Shown: positions 42,346 to 52,555 of the stretch, in pieces
Layout: each line of letters opens with the position of its first letter
Position numbering within the stretch: position 1 is the first letter of the stretch
Source of the DNA: Delftia tsuruhatensis
Lineage (GTDB): Bacteria; Pseudomonadota; Gammaproteobacteria; Burkholderiales; Burkholderiaceae_C
Direction of reading: 5' to 3'
Assembly: GCF_903815225.1 (NCBI RefSeq)
Contig: NZ_LR813084.1
Location: 2,026,501-2,090,500 of the forward strand
DNA: 64,000 nucleotides
Program-made: the position numbers and the translations under genes
Notes under the pieces: model-generated
The model's database searches: none
The model's input: the letters and a program-made list of their open reading frames with translations, nothing else
Told to the model about the DNA's origin: nothing

Positions 42346-43972
42346 AATTCCTGTACTCCTCGCGCAGCTTTGTCTTGAGCAGCTTGCCGGTGGCCGTATG
42401 CGGCAGCTCGGCCACCTGCACCACGTCGTCGGGCAGCCACCATTTGGCAATGCGCGTGGACAGGAAGTTGCGCATGGAGTCGCGTGTCACGGTCTGCCCG
42501 GGGCGCGCCACGACCAGCAGCAGCGGGCGCTCCTGCCACTTGGGGTGGGGGACGCCGATGATGGCGGCCTCGGCCACGGCGGGGTGGCCCATGGCGGCGT
42601 TCTCCACGTCGATGGAGGAGATCCATTCGCCGCCCGACTTGATCACGTCCTTGGCGCGGTCCACGAGCTGCAGGAAGCCGTCGGGATCGATGGTGGCCAC
42701 GTCGCCCGTGGCGAAGAAGCCTTGCTCGTCCATGGGCGAGCCGCCCTCGCCCTTGAAGTAGCCGTTGGCGATCCAGGGGCCGCGCACGCGCAGGTGGCCA
42801 TAGGCCTTGCCGTCCCAGGGCTGGGGCCGGCCGTCGTCATCCACGATCTTCAGGTCCACGCCCCAGACGCCGCGCCCCTGCTTGAGCTTGACCTGGATGA
42901 GTTCCTCGGCCGGCAGGGTCTCGTGCTTGACCAGCAGCTTGCTGACCACGCCGATGGGGCTGGTCTCGGTCATGCCCCAGCCCTGCACGACCTGGGCGCC
43001 GAACTGGTTCTCGAAGCGCTCCAGCATGGCGCGCGGCACGGCCGCGCCGCCGATGCCGATGCTCTTGACGCCCAGGGTGCGCGGGTCGATCTCGGGATGG
43101 GCATCCAGGTACTGGAACAGCATCAGCCACACGGTGGGCACGCCTTGCGAGAAGGTGACTTTCTCATCGCGCATGAGTTCGTAGACGCTTTGCCCGTCCA
43201 GGTGCGGGCCGGGCAGCACCAGCCGGGCCCCTGCCATGGCCGCCGCATAGGGCGTGCCCCAGGCGTTGGCGTGGAACATGGGCACGATGAGCATGACGGT
43301 CTCGCGCGAGTTCAGTCCGAAGGTGTCGGGCGCCAGTTCCATCAGCGAATGCAGCACGGTGGAACGGTGCGAGTACAGCACGCCCTTGGGGTTGCCCGTG
43401 GTGCCCGAGGTGTAGCACAGCGAGGAGGCCGTGCGCTCGTCGAACTCGGGCCATTCGAAGTCCTCGCTCTGGTCGCCGACCAGCTCGTCCCAGCAGCGCA
43501 GGTCGGGCAGGTCCAGGGCCGGCATGTGCTCGCGTGCGCTCATGCAGACATAGGTGGTGACGGTCTTCAGATGGGGGGCGAGCTTCTCGACCAGCGGGGC
43601 GAAGGTGACGTCGAAGAACAGCACCCGGTCCTCGGCATGGTTGGCGATGTAGGCGATCTGCTCGGGAAACAGGCGCGGGTTGATGGTGTGCAGCACCGCG
43701 CCGCTGCCCGAGACACCGAAGTACAGCGCCAGGTGGCGCCAGCTGTTCCAGGCCAGCGTGCCCACGCGCTCGCCGGGCTGCACCCCCAGCGCGGCGAGCG
43801 CGCGGGCCACCTGGCAGGACGCGCGGCGGATGCCGGCCCAGTCGGTGCGGTGCAGGCCCCCTTCGGGCATGCGCGAGACGATCTCGGTACGGGGGTGAAA
43901 GCGCGCCGCGTGCTCTATCAGCGACGAGATCATGAGCGGGCGGTCCTGCATCAATCCTTGCATGGCGGGCAT
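42329..43972 (-). CDS. Acyl-CoA synthetase (AMP-forming)
   Basis: A 547-residue ANL-family ligase that activates a fatty or other carboxylic acid with ATP and CoA. The P-loop is [11 protein letters not shown]; further motifs are [10 protein letters not shown], the hinge region [35 protein letters not shown] and the catalytic Lys in [12 protein letters not shown]. It is closest to medium/long-chain fatty acid ligases. ATG 43972 follows AAGGAG. The last codons (PLSR) and the stop are supplied by intergenic repeat B. It begins the activation step of the cluster. Confidence 0.93.
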   Translation of the reverse strand: MPAMQGLMQDRPLMISSLIEHAARFHPRTEIVSRMPEGGLHRTDWAGIRRASCQVARALAALGVQPGERVGTLAWNSWRHLALYFGVSGSGAVLHTINPRLFPEQIAYIANHAEDRVLFFDVTFAPLVEKLAPHLKTVTTYVCMSAREHMPALDLPDLRCWDELVGDQSEDFEWPEFDERTASSLCYTSGTTGNPKGVLYSHRSTVLHSLMELAPDTFGLNSRETVMLIVPMFHANAWGTPYAAAMAGARLVLPGPHLDGQSVYELMRDEKVTFSQGVPTVWLMLFQYLDAHPEIDPRTLGVKSIGIGGAAVPRAMLERFENQFGAQVVQGWGMTETSPIGVVSKLLVKHETLPAEELIQVKLKQGRGVWGVDLKIVDDDGRPQPWDGKAYGHLRVRGPWIANGYFKGEGGSPMDEQGFFATGDVATIDPDGFLQLVDRAKDVIKSGGEWISSIDVENAAMGHPAVAEAAIIGVPHPKWQERPLLLVVARPGQTVTRDSMRNFLSTRIAKWWLPDDVVQVAELPHTATGKLLKTKLREEYRNYPLSR

Positions 43973-44023
43973 GGGTCGTGTCTCCTTGCGTTGTTGTTGT
44001 CGTTGCCGGGCCCGGGGCGCGCT

Positions 44024-44839
44024 TCAGCCGGGCCGGCGTGGCGCGAACGCGGGCTCGCGCTTTTGCAGGAAGGCCTGCACGCCTTCCACGAAGTCGGGGC
44101 CGCCCACCAGCTCGCGCTGGCGACCGGCTTCGTAGCACAACTGCTGCTCCAGCGTGTGGGTGGCGGCCGCGTCCAGGGCGCGGCGCGCTTCCAGCGCGGC
44201 ACCGGCCGGCAGGCGGGCCAGGCGACGCGCGGCGGACAGGGCCGCGTCGCGCAGTGCGGCATCGTCCACGCAGTCCCAGACCAGGCCCCAGTCGGCGGCC
44301 TGCCGGGCACCGAGCCTTTCCCCCATCAGCGCCAGGCCCATGGCACGGGCACGGCCCAGGCGGCGTTCGATGAACCAGGTCGTGCCCAGGTCGGGAACGA
44401 TGCCCAGGCGCGGCAGGAACGGAAGATAGAAGTAGGCCGAGCGCGCGACCAGCGTCAGGTCGGCCGCCAGGGCCAGCCCCACGCCCGCGCCAGCCGCCGC
44501 GCCGTTGACGGCGCAGACCACAGGCACGGGCAGTTGCTGCAGATCCAGGATCAGCCGGTTGGACAGCTGTTCCATGCGTTCGGCCGTGTACTCGCCCAGC
44601 GTGCGGCCATCGGCGGGTGCGCCGCCCATGGCCGTCAGGTCGGCGCCCGCACAAAAGCCCCGGCCCTCGGCCGTGAGCACCAGGGCGCGGATGCCCGTGT
44701 CGGCGCGCACCTGGGCCAGCAGGTCGCGCAGCTGGTGCTGGAATGGCAGGCCCAGCGGATTCATCCGGGCACTGTCGTGGTGGACGATGACGGCGATGTC
44801 GCCGTCGCGTTCCAGACGGACAACGGTTGTGTCTTGCAT
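44024..44839 (-). CDS. Enoyl-CoA hydratase
   Basis: A 271-residue crotonase with FCAGADLTAMGG and VNGAAAGAGVGLALAADLTL as oxyanion motifs. The family catalytic region reads YLPFLPRLGIVPDLGTTWF, similar to PaaG-type enzymes with an Asp in this position. It probably hydrates or isomerises enoyl-CoA. ATG 44839 gives the usual start (MQDTTVVRLERDG); a GTG upstream at 44902 would overlap the thiolase gene. The gap to the thiolase stop is 14 bases. Confidence 0.92.
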   Translation of the reverse strand: MQDTTVVRLERDGDIAVIVHHDSARMNPLGLPFQHQLRDLLAQVRADTGIRALVLTAEGRGFCAGADLTAMGGAPADGRTLGEYTAERMEQLSNRLILDLQQLPVPVVCAVNGAAAGAGVGLALAADLTLVARSAYFYLPFLPRLGIVPDLGTTWFIERRLGRARAMGLALMGERLGARQAADWGLVWDCVDDAALRDAALSAARRLARLPAGAALEARRALDAAATHTLEQQLCYEAGRQRELVGGPDFVEGVQAFLQKREPAFAPRRPG

Positions 44840-44853
44840 GCGTGCCTCCCGCT

Positions 44854-46038
44854 TCAGAGCCGCTCGACGATGGTGACGTTGGCCATGCCCCCGCCCTCGC
44901 ACATGGTCTGCAGGCCGAAACGGCCGCCGCGCGCGTGCAGGGCATGGATCAGCGTGGCCATGAGCTTGGTGCCCGAGGCGCCCAGCGGATGGCCCAGCGC
45001 GATGGCGCCGCCGTGCACGTTCAGCCGCGCCGGATCGGCGCCCGTGGCCTGCAGCCAGGCCAGCGGCACCGGGGCGAAGGCTTCATTGACCTCGAACAGG
45101 TCGATGTCGGAGATGCGCATGCCGGCCTTCTTCAGCGCGGCCTGCGTGGCGGGGATGGGGGCCTCCAGCATGATCACCGGGTCATGGCCCAGCAGGCTCA
45201 TGTGATGGATGCGCGCCAGCGGCTGCACGCCCAGGGCCTTGAGGCCGCGCTCGCTGACCACCATGACGCCGCTGGCGCCGTCGCAGATCTGGCTGGCCGT
45301 GGCGGCCGTCACGCGCCCGCCCTCGCGAATGGTCTTGACACCGGCGATGCCCTCCAGCGTGGCGTTGAAGCGTATGCCTTCGTCCACCGTGTGGGGCTGA
45401 CCCTCGCCTTCGCCACCGCCTTCGGCGCTGCGCACCGGCACGGCCAGGATCTCGCGGTCGAAGCGGCCCTCGCGTGCGGCCTGCACGGCGCGCTCATGGC
45501 TTTGCAGCGCGTAGGCATCGAGATGGTCCTTGGTCAGCCCGTACTTTTCCGCCATCATCTCGGCGCCCATGAACTGGCTGAATTCCACGCCCGGGTAGCG
45601 TTGCTGCATGGCCGGGCTCATGTACACGCCCAGGCCGGCCTTGGCGGGCAGGGCGTTGGGCGTGCCCATGGGCACGCGCGACATGCTCTCCACGCCGGCG
45701 GCGATCACCATGTCCATGCTGCCCGACATCACGGCCTGGGCCGCGAAGTGCAGCGCCTGCTGGGAGGAGCCGCATTGCCGGTCCACCGTGGTGCCCGGCA
45801 CGGACTCGGGCAGGGAGGAGGCCAGCACCGCGTTGCGCGCCACGTTGGTGGCCTGCTGGCCGACCTGGCTGACGCAGCCCATGATCACGTCCTCGACCTG
45901 GGCCGGGTCGGCCTGGGTGCGCCGCACCAGCTCGTCCAGCACCTGGGCCGCGAGATCGGCCGGATGCCAGCCCGAGAGCCTGCCCCCGCGCTTGCCGCCC
46001 GCCGTGCGCGTGGCGGCGACGATGTATGCCTGTGCCAT
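44854..46038 (-). CDS. Acetyl-CoA acyltransferase (thiolase)
   Basis: A 394-residue thiolase that cleaves 3-ketoacyl-CoA. The nucleophilic Cys is in DRQCGSSQQALHFAAQ. The C-terminal motifs are NEAFAPVPLAWL, NVHGGAIALGHPLGASG and the second Cys in TMCEGGGMANVTIVERL. All catalytic residues are present. It lies between the enoyl-CoA hydratase and the HSD10-like dehydrogenase genes, giving the cluster a full spiral from acid to acetyl-CoA or propionyl-CoA. Confidence 0.95.
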   Translation of the reverse strand: MAQAYIVAATRTAGGKRGGRLSGWHPADLAAQVLDELVRRTQADPAQVEDVIMGCVSQVGQQATNVARNAVLASSLPESVPGTTVDRQCGSSQQALHFAAQAVMSGSMDMVIAAGVESMSRVPMGTPNALPAKAGLGVYMSPAMQQRYPGVEFSQFMGAEMMAEKYGLTKDHLDAYALQSHERAVQAAREGRFDREILAVPVRSAEGGGEGEGQPHTVDEGIRFNATLEGIAGVKTIREGGRVTAATASQICDGASGVMVVSERGLKALGVQPLARIHHMSLLGHDPVIMLEAPIPATQAALKKAGMRISDIDLFEVNEAFAPVPLAWLQATGADPARLNVHGGAIALGHPLGASGTKLMATLIHALHARGGRFGLQTMCEGGGMANVTIVERL

Positions 46039-46140
46039 CGATGTCTCCTTGGATGTCCGGGTCGATGGTGGCTCATCGGGAGCAGGGCCGCCATCGTCGG
46101 AAGCGATGAGTTGAGGGAAGAAGCGCCGCCGGGCTGTCCC

Positions 46141-46923
<783 letters not shown>

Positions 46924-47102
46924 GGAAAGGTCTCCTTGAAGTCGCATCCACTGCGCATCGGGGTTGTCGCCTTGGAGGGCGACAGCTGCGGATGCGCCAC
47001 CTATGATCTGCCTTCGAGTCTAGGAATCGCCCCGTCTTGCCGCCATCGTCGAAACCGACGAAAGTGTCCGGTGCCTCACCCCTTCACCGAGTCCTTTCCT
47101 GC

Positions 47103-49838
47103 ATGCAGCCCCCTGTGCCCTTTGTTGCCGCCGGATCTGGCGCCGGATCTGGCGCCGGTTCCGGCCACGTTCCGCAAGCCAAGTTGAGCCCGCCGCGCGC
47201 GGCTGCCGCGCAGGTGTTGCGTTCGGCGGTGGCGGCGCACTGGCCCGAGGCCTTGCGTGCGCGCGTGGTGCTGGTGCGCGCGCCGGCCGGCTTCGGCAAG
47301 ACCACGGCCATGCGCCAGATGCGCGAGCGCCTGCAGGCCGAGGGCCAGGCCACGGCCTGGCTGACGCTGGATGCGGCGGACAACGATGTCTCGCGCTTCT
47401 TGCAGTGCCTGGGCGAGGCCGTGCGCGGCCTGGGCGGCGCGGCGGACCAGGCGCTGGATGCGCTGTCCCGGGCGCTTCAGGCGCTGGCCGGCGAGGGGCG
47501 GCCGTTCGCGCTGTTCATCGATGACTTCGAGGTGCTGCACAACGATGCCGTGCTGGGCCTGGTGCGCCAGCTCATGGAGCAGCTGCCCGAGCGCGGCCGG
47601 CTGGTCATCGGCTCGCGCGCATTGCCGGCCCTGGGCCTGGGGCGGCTGCGCACCAGCGGCCAGTTGCTGGAGATCGATGCGGCCCTGCTGCGCTTTTCCC
47701 AGTCGGAGGCCGAGGAGTTCTTCCGCCTGCGCGGCTGCCCGCTGGCGCGCGAGGCCGTGGCGCGGCTGCTGGACAAGACCGAGGGCTGGATAGGCGCGCT
47801 GTGGCTGGCCTCGCTGGCGCTGGAGCGCCATGGCCCGCGCAGCGATTTCATCGAACGTTTCTCGGGCTCGGAGCGCGCCGTGGCCGACTACCTGGCCGAG
47901 GACGTGCTGGCCCAGCAGAGCGCGCCCGTGCGTGACTTCCTGTTGCGCACCAGCATCCTGCGCACGCTGGATGCCCGGGTCTGCCAGGCCCTGGTGCCGC
48001 GTGCCGATGGCACGGCCATGCTGGAGGCGCTGGAGCAGGCCCATCTCTTTCTCGTGCCGCTGGACGATGGGAGGTACGACAGCGGCCACAGCTGGCGCTA
48101 CCACAGCATGTTCGCCGACTTCCTGCGCGCCCGGCTGCTGCGCGAGCATCCCGGCGAGGTGGCTCGCCTGCACCTGGCGGCCAGCGGCTGGTACGAGTCC
48201 CGGGGGCGGCCCGTGCCCGCCATCGAGCATGCGCTGGAGGGCGGCGACCTGCCCCATGCCCTGGCCCTGCTCAGGCGCCATGCCGAGACGCTGATGGAGC
48301 AGGGCCGCATGCGCCTGCTGTCGCGCTGGTTCTCCGCCATGCCCGCGCCGCTGCTGGCGCATGAGCCGTTGCTGCTGGCCGTGGCCGCCTATGCCGACTG
48401 CTTCACGCGGGGGCCGGTGCTGGCCCGGCAATGGCTCGACGCGATGGAGCCGGGCGCGGACAGCGCCGCCCAGGCATTGGTCACGGCCCTGCGGCCTCTG
48501 CTGCTGGCCATGATGGACCGCGTGGAAGAGGCGGCTCCGCTGGGCCGCCAGGCGCTGGCCTGCCTGCCCAGCTGCCGGCCTTTCGCGGACAGTTCGCTGA
48601 CCAATGCCATGGCCTATGTGGTGTCGGTGCTGGGCGATGCCGACGAGGCCCGCCGTCTGCTGGATGCGGCACGCAGCACCCAGGCCGGCAGCCTGTTCAG
48701 CCGCATGTACACCGAGGCCATGGAGGGGGTGCTGGATCTCTCGGGTGGCCGTCTTCGCCAGGCGGCGGCCCGCTTTCGCGTGGCCCTGGCGGCCACGCCG
48801 CGCACTGCCTCCTACAGCCCCACGAACGGCAATGCCTGGGCCGGCGTGCTGCACGCGGGCGTGCTCTACGAGACCAATGACCTGGACGGCGCCGACCACT
48901 TGCTCAACGTCTACCTGCCGCTGGCGCGCGACGTGGGCCTGCCCGACCATGTGATCGCCAGCTACCGCATGCGTGCGCGCATCGCCTTCCTGCGCGGCGA
49001 CGTGGATGCGGCCTTCGGCCTGCTCACTGAACTAGAGTACCTGGGCCACGAGCGCCAGCTGGCGCGCGTGACGGCCAGCGCACGGCTCGAACACGCGCGC
49101 ATCTTCGTGCTGCAGGGCAACCGCGGCGCGGCGTCGGAGGCGCTGGCGCGGGCCGACGATCCCTCGGTCTGGCCGCGTGTGGAACGCCTGCGCCTGCCGC
49201 CCCACGAGGTCGAGGACATGGCCATCGCGCGGCTGCGCTGGAGCCTGCGCTTCGGCGACTGTGGCGCCGTGCGCGAGGCGAGCGCGCCCCTGCTGGCCGA
49301 CGCCCGACAGCACGGGCGCCGCCACCGCAGCCTGCGCCTGCTGGTGCTGCGCGCGCTGGCCGAGGCCGGCTGCGGCGACATGGAACAGGCCGCCGTCACG
49401 CTGGCCGAGCCGCTGCGCCACGGCGCCAGCGAGGGTTTCGTGCGGCTGTTGCTTGACGAGGGGCCGGCCCTGGTCCCGGTGCTCAGGCAGGTGCTGGCCC
49501 TGCCCTCGCGCATGCAGGCGGTCGGCGGGGAAGCCCTGGTTCACGCGCAGCGCCTGCTGGCCGCGCTGGGCGAGCCGGCCGAGCCCGATATGGGCGATGC
49601 GGACCACCCCATCACCGGTCCAGGCACGCCACCGGGCCTGGTCGAGCCCTTGACCCGCAAGGAACTGCGCGTGCTGGAGCTGCTGGCCTCGGGCTATTCC
49701 AACGCGGCCATGGCCGAGAAGCTGTTCGTCTCCGACAGCACGGTGCGCACCCATCTGCGCAGCATCAACCTCAAGCTGGGCGCGCGCAGTCGCACCCAGG
49801 CCGTGGCGCTGGCGCGGGAGCTGCGGGTTTTGCGCTGA
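47103..49838 (+). CDS. MalT-type LuxR-family regulator
   Basis: A 911-residue ATP-dependent regulator. A short N-terminus with Gly/Ser/Ala repeats, encoded by three 12-base units at 47130-47165, leads into a STAND NTPase: Walker A RAPAGFGKTTAM and Walker B ALFIDDFEVL. A long TPR-like helical sensor region follows, and the end is a LuxR helix-turn-helix, LTRKELRVLELLASGYSNAAMAEKLFVSDSTVRTHL. ATG 47103 is preferred. It is divergent from the beta-oxidation operon, so it probably activates it in response to an acyl-CoA or related inducer; this is inferred from position. Confidence 0.92.
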   Translation: MQPPVPFVAAGSGAGSGAGSGHVPQAKLSPPRAAAAQVLRSAVAAHWPEALRARVVLVRAPAGFGKTTAMRQMRERLQAEGQATAWLTLDAADNDVSRFLQCLGEAVRGLGGAADQALDALSRALQALAGEGRPFALFIDDFEVLHNDAVLGLVRQLMEQLPERGRLVIGSRALPALGLGRLRTSGQLLEIDAALLRFSQSEAEEFFRLRGCPLAREAVARLLDKTEGWIGALWLASLALERHGPRSDFIERFSGSERAVADYLAEDVLAQQSAPVRDFLLRTSILRTLDARVCQALVPRADGTAMLEALEQAHLFLVPLDDGRYDSGHSWRYHSMFADFLRARLLREHPGEVARLHLAASGWYESRGRPVPAIEHALEGGDLPHALALLRRHAETLMEQGRMRLLSRWFSAMPAPLLAHEPLLLAVAAYADCFTRGPVLARQWLDAMEPGADSAAQALVTALRPLLLAMMDRVEEAAPLGRQALACLPSCRPFADSSLTNAMAYVVSVLGDADEARRLLDAARSTQAGSLFSRMYTEAMEGVLDLSGGRLRQAAARFRVALAATPRTASYSPTNGNAWAGVLHAGVLYETNDLDGADHLLNVYLPLARDVGLPDHVIASYRMRARIAFLRGDVDAAFGLLTELEYLGHERQLARVTASARLEHARIFVLQGNRGAASEALARADDPSVWPRVERLRLPPHEVEDMAIARLRWSLRFGDCGAVREASAPLLADARQHGRRHRSLRLLVLRALAEAGCGDMEQAAVTLAEPLRHGASEGFVRLLLDEGPALVPVLRQVLALPSRMQAVGGEALVHAQRLLAALGEPAEPDMGDADHPITGPGTPPGLVEPLTRKELRVLELLASGYSNAAMAEKLFVSDSTVRTHLRSINLKLGARSRTQAVALARELRVLR

Positions 49839-49911
49839 TGCCTTTTCTGAATCTCTCCATTTGGAGATGTGATTTGACCTGGATCATGGACAGGCGGAAC
49901 ACTCCCGTCCC

Positions 49912-52245
49912 ATGTCCGAACAAAAGATCGAGTTCTACAAGGGGGCCGCTGGCGGCTGGGGCGCATTGCGCAGCGTGAGCCAGGCCCTGATGCGCCAGGA
50001 TATCGCCGTCAAGGGGGCCAAGACCCTGCTGTCGGCCAACCAGCCCGATGGCTTCGACTGCCCGGGCTGTGCCTGGCCCGACCGCAACCACCATTCCACC
50101 TTCGAGTTCTGCGAGAACGGCGCCAAGGCCGTGGCGGCCGAGGCCACGGCGCGGCGCGTCACGCCCGGGTTCTTCGCGCGGCACACGGTGGCCGAGCTCA
50201 TGGCGCAAAGCGACTTCTGGCTGGAGGACCAGGGCCGGCTGACCGAGCCCATGGTCTATGACGCGGCCAGCGACCGCTACCGGCCCATCGCCTGGGACGA
50301 TGCCTTCGCACTGATGGCCAGCCACCTGAACGCGCTGCCCGATCCGAACCAGGCCATCTTCTACACCTCGGGCCGTGCCAGCAACGAGGCGGCCTTCCTC
50401 TACCAGCTGTTCGTGCGCGCCTACGGCACCAACAATTTCCCCGACTGCTCCAACATGTGCCACGAGCCCAGCGGCAGCGGCATGAAGCCGCAGATCGGCG
50501 TGGGCAAGGGCACGGTGCAACTGGCCGACTTCGAGCAGGCCGAGGCCATCTTCATCTTCGGCCAGAACCCCGGCACCAACCACCCGCGCATGCTGGGCGA
50601 GCTGCGCGCGGCCCACAAGCGCGGCGCGAGGATCCTGAGCTTCAATCCGCTGCGCGAGCGCGGGCTGGAGCGCTTCCAGGACCCGCAAAGCAAGATCGAG
50701 ATGGCCACGCTGGGCGCCACGCCCATCAGCACGCACTACTTCCAGCTGCGCGTGGGCGGCGATATCGCGGCCGTCAAGGGCATCATGAAGCATGTGATCG
50801 CGCAGGAGGATGCGCGCGGTGGCGTGCTGGACCACGCCTTCATCGCCGAGCACACCACGGGTTTCGAGGCCCTGGCCGACGACCTGCGCGCCGAGGACTG
50901 GAACCTGCTGGAGGCCGAGTCGGGCCTGAGCCGCGCGCAGATGCAGACGGCGGCCGAGGTCTACATCGCGGCCAGGAGCACCATCGTCTGCTGGGGCATG
51001 GGTATCACCCAGCACATGCATTCGGTGGCGGCCGTGCAGATGCTGGTCAACCTGCTGCTGCTGCGCGGCAACATCGGGCGGCCCGGCGCCGGTGCCTGCC
51101 CGGTGCGCGGCCACAGCAACGTGCAGGGCGACCGCAGCATGGGCATCTGGGAAAAGCCGCCGGCCGCGCTGCTGGACCGGCTGCGGCAGGTCTTCGGCTT
51201 CGAGCCGCCGCGCGCCCACGGCGTGGACGTGGTCGAGTCCATTCGCCTCATGCTCGAAGGCAGGGGCAAGGTGTTCTTCGCGCTGGGCGGCAACTTCGCC
51301 GCGGCCACGCCCGACACGCATACCACCTGGCAGGCGCTGCGCAACTGCGATCTGACCGTGCACGTGACCACCAAGCTCAACCGCAGCCACCTGGTGCACG
51401 GGCGCGAGGCGCTGATCCTGCCCTGCCTGGGCCGCACCGAGATCGACATGCAGGCCGGCGGCCCGCAGGGCGTGACGGTGGAGGACTCCATGGGCATGGT
51501 GCATATCTCCAGCGGCATCAACCCGCCCGCGTCCGAACACCTGCTCAGCGAGATCGCCATCGTCGCGCGCCTGGCCGCCGCCACGCTGGGCGCGCAGCGG
51601 CCCGTGCCCTGGCTGGAGCTGGGCGGTGACTACGCGCGTATCCGTGACCTGATCGCGCAGGTCTTCGACGATTTCCACGACTTCAACGCGCGCGTGGCCG
51701 TGCCGGGCGGCTTCAAGCTGCGCAATCCGGCGAGCGAGCGCATCTGGGAGACGCCCCGGGGCAAGGCCGGCTTCTTCGTGCACGCCGTGCCGCGCGACAC
51801 GCCCGTGCACCGCGCGCGCGCCGCGCGCAGCCCCGGCGCATCGCCGGTGTTCACGCTGTTCACCACGCGTTCGCACGACCAGTACAACACCACCATCTAT
51901 GGCATGGACGACCGCTACCGTGGCGTCTTCGGCCAGCGCCGCGTGGTCTTCATCCATGCCGAGGACATCCGTGCCCTGGGCATGAAGGATGGCGACTGGG
52001 TGGACCTGCAGACCCTGTGGGACGACGGGCAGGCGCGGCGTGCGTCGCGCTTCAGGCTCGTGGCCTACGACATCCCGCGCGGCTGCATCGCGGCCTACTA
52101 CCCCGAGACCAACCCGCTGGTGCCGCTGTCGGCCACGGCCATCGTGGCGGGCACGCCCAGCTCCAAGTCCATCCCCGTGCAAGTGCTGGCGCACCGGGTG
52201 GAGGGGGGCGAATCATCCGTTGCGCAGGAAGCGGTGGCCGCCTGA
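49912..52245 (+). CDS. FdhF/YdeP-family molybdopterin oxidoreductase
   Basis: A 777-residue Mo-bisMGD protein. Early motifs are FDCPGCAWPDRNHH, with cysteines that may bind an iron-sulfur cluster, and IAWDDAFALMASHL. Then come FYTSGRASNEAAFLYQLFVR, CSNMCHEPSG, FIFGQNPGTNHPRML and the dimethylsulfoxide-reductase-type C-terminal domain (FTLFTTRSHDQYNTTIYGMDDRYRG...). It is closest to YdeP-type proteins, linked to acid resistance in E. coli, rather than to true formate dehydrogenases; no selenocysteine site is seen. Electron partners are not encoded nearby. A small wHTH-like gene follows after one base. Confidence 0.9.
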   Translation: MSEQKIEFYKGAAGGWGALRSVSQALMRQDIAVKGAKTLLSANQPDGFDCPGCAWPDRNHHSTFEFCENGAKAVAAEATARRVTPGFFARHTVAELMAQSDFWLEDQGRLTEPMVYDAASDRYRPIAWDDAFALMASHLNALPDPNQAIFYTSGRASNEAAFLYQLFVRAYGTNNFPDCSNMCHEPSGSGMKPQIGVGKGTVQLADFEQAEAIFIFGQNPGTNHPRMLGELRAAHKRGARILSFNPLRERGLERFQDPQSKIEMATLGATPISTHYFQLRVGGDIAAVKGIMKHVIAQEDARGGVLDHAFIAEHTTGFEALADDLRAEDWNLLEAESGLSRAQMQTAAEVYIAARSTIVCWGMGITQHMHSVAAVQMLVNLLLLRGNIGRPGAGACPVRGHSNVQGDRSMGIWEKPPAALLDRLRQVFGFEPPRAHGVDVVESIRLMLEGRGKVFFALGGNFAAATPDTHTTWQALRNCDLTVHVTTKLNRSHLVHGREALILPCLGRTEIDMQAGGPQGVTVEDSMGMVHISSGINPPASEHLLSEIAIVARLAAATLGAQRPVPWLELGGDYARIRDLIAQVFDDFHDFNARVAVPGGFKLRNPASERIWETPRGKAGFFVHAVPRDTPVHRARAARSPGASPVFTLFTTRSHDQYNTTIYGMDDRYRGVFGQRRVVFIHAEDIRALGMKDGDWVDLQTLWDDGQARRASRFRLVAYDIPRGCIAAYYPETNPLVPLSATAIVAGTPSSKSIPVQVLAHRVEGGESSVAQEAVAA

Positions 52246-52246
52246 G

Positions 52247-52555
52247 ATGGCCGCAGACCTCGAAGAACTGGCCGCCGCCATCCTGTGCGAACTGGCGGCC
52301 GAGTCCCGCCCCATGTCCTTGCCTCGCCTCGGCAAGCGCCTGGGGCAGGGCGCCAGCGTGCTGATGCGCTGCCTGGCGCTGATGGGTGACGCATCCATCG
52401 CGGGCGTGCCGGGGCCGGGGTGGGTGAGGCTGGCGCAGGACGGGCTCTGGGTCGTGGAGCTGACCGAGGCGGGGCGGGAGCAGGCGCGCAGCCTGTGCCG
52501 GCCCACGCCTGGCGATCCTCAGGCCGATGCCGAGGGCACGGGCCGCGTGCGGTAG
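52247..52555 (+). CDS. Small winged-helix-like protein
   Basis: A 102-residue protein starting MAADLEELAAAILCEL. The layout ILCELAAESRPMSLPRLGKRLGQGASVLMRCLALMGDAS followed by a beta-hairpin (VRLAQDGLWVVELTEAGREQA) looks like a MarR/ArsR-like winged helix. It begins one base after the molybdopterin oxidoreductase stop, so it is translated with it, and may regulate it or help its maturation. The last 37 bases are antisense to the end of the U32 gene. No named family was recognised. Confidence 0.65.
   Translation: MAADLEELAAAILCELAAESRPMSLPRLGKRLGQGASVLMRCLALMGDASIAGVPGPGWVRLAQDGLWVVELTEAGREQARSLCRPTPGDPQADAEGTGRVR

Noticed and set aside
42230..45205. 991-codon plus-strand open frame opposite the acyl-CoA synthetase and hydratase
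   Set aside because: It has no domains and a repetitive His/Gly/Gln/Val composition typical of antisense frames; the minus-strand enzymes are certain.
47130..47165. Three 12-base tandem units near the start of the LuxR-type regulator
   Set aside because: They encode a short Gly/Ser/Ala linker in frame; an ordinary coding micro-repeat without further significance.
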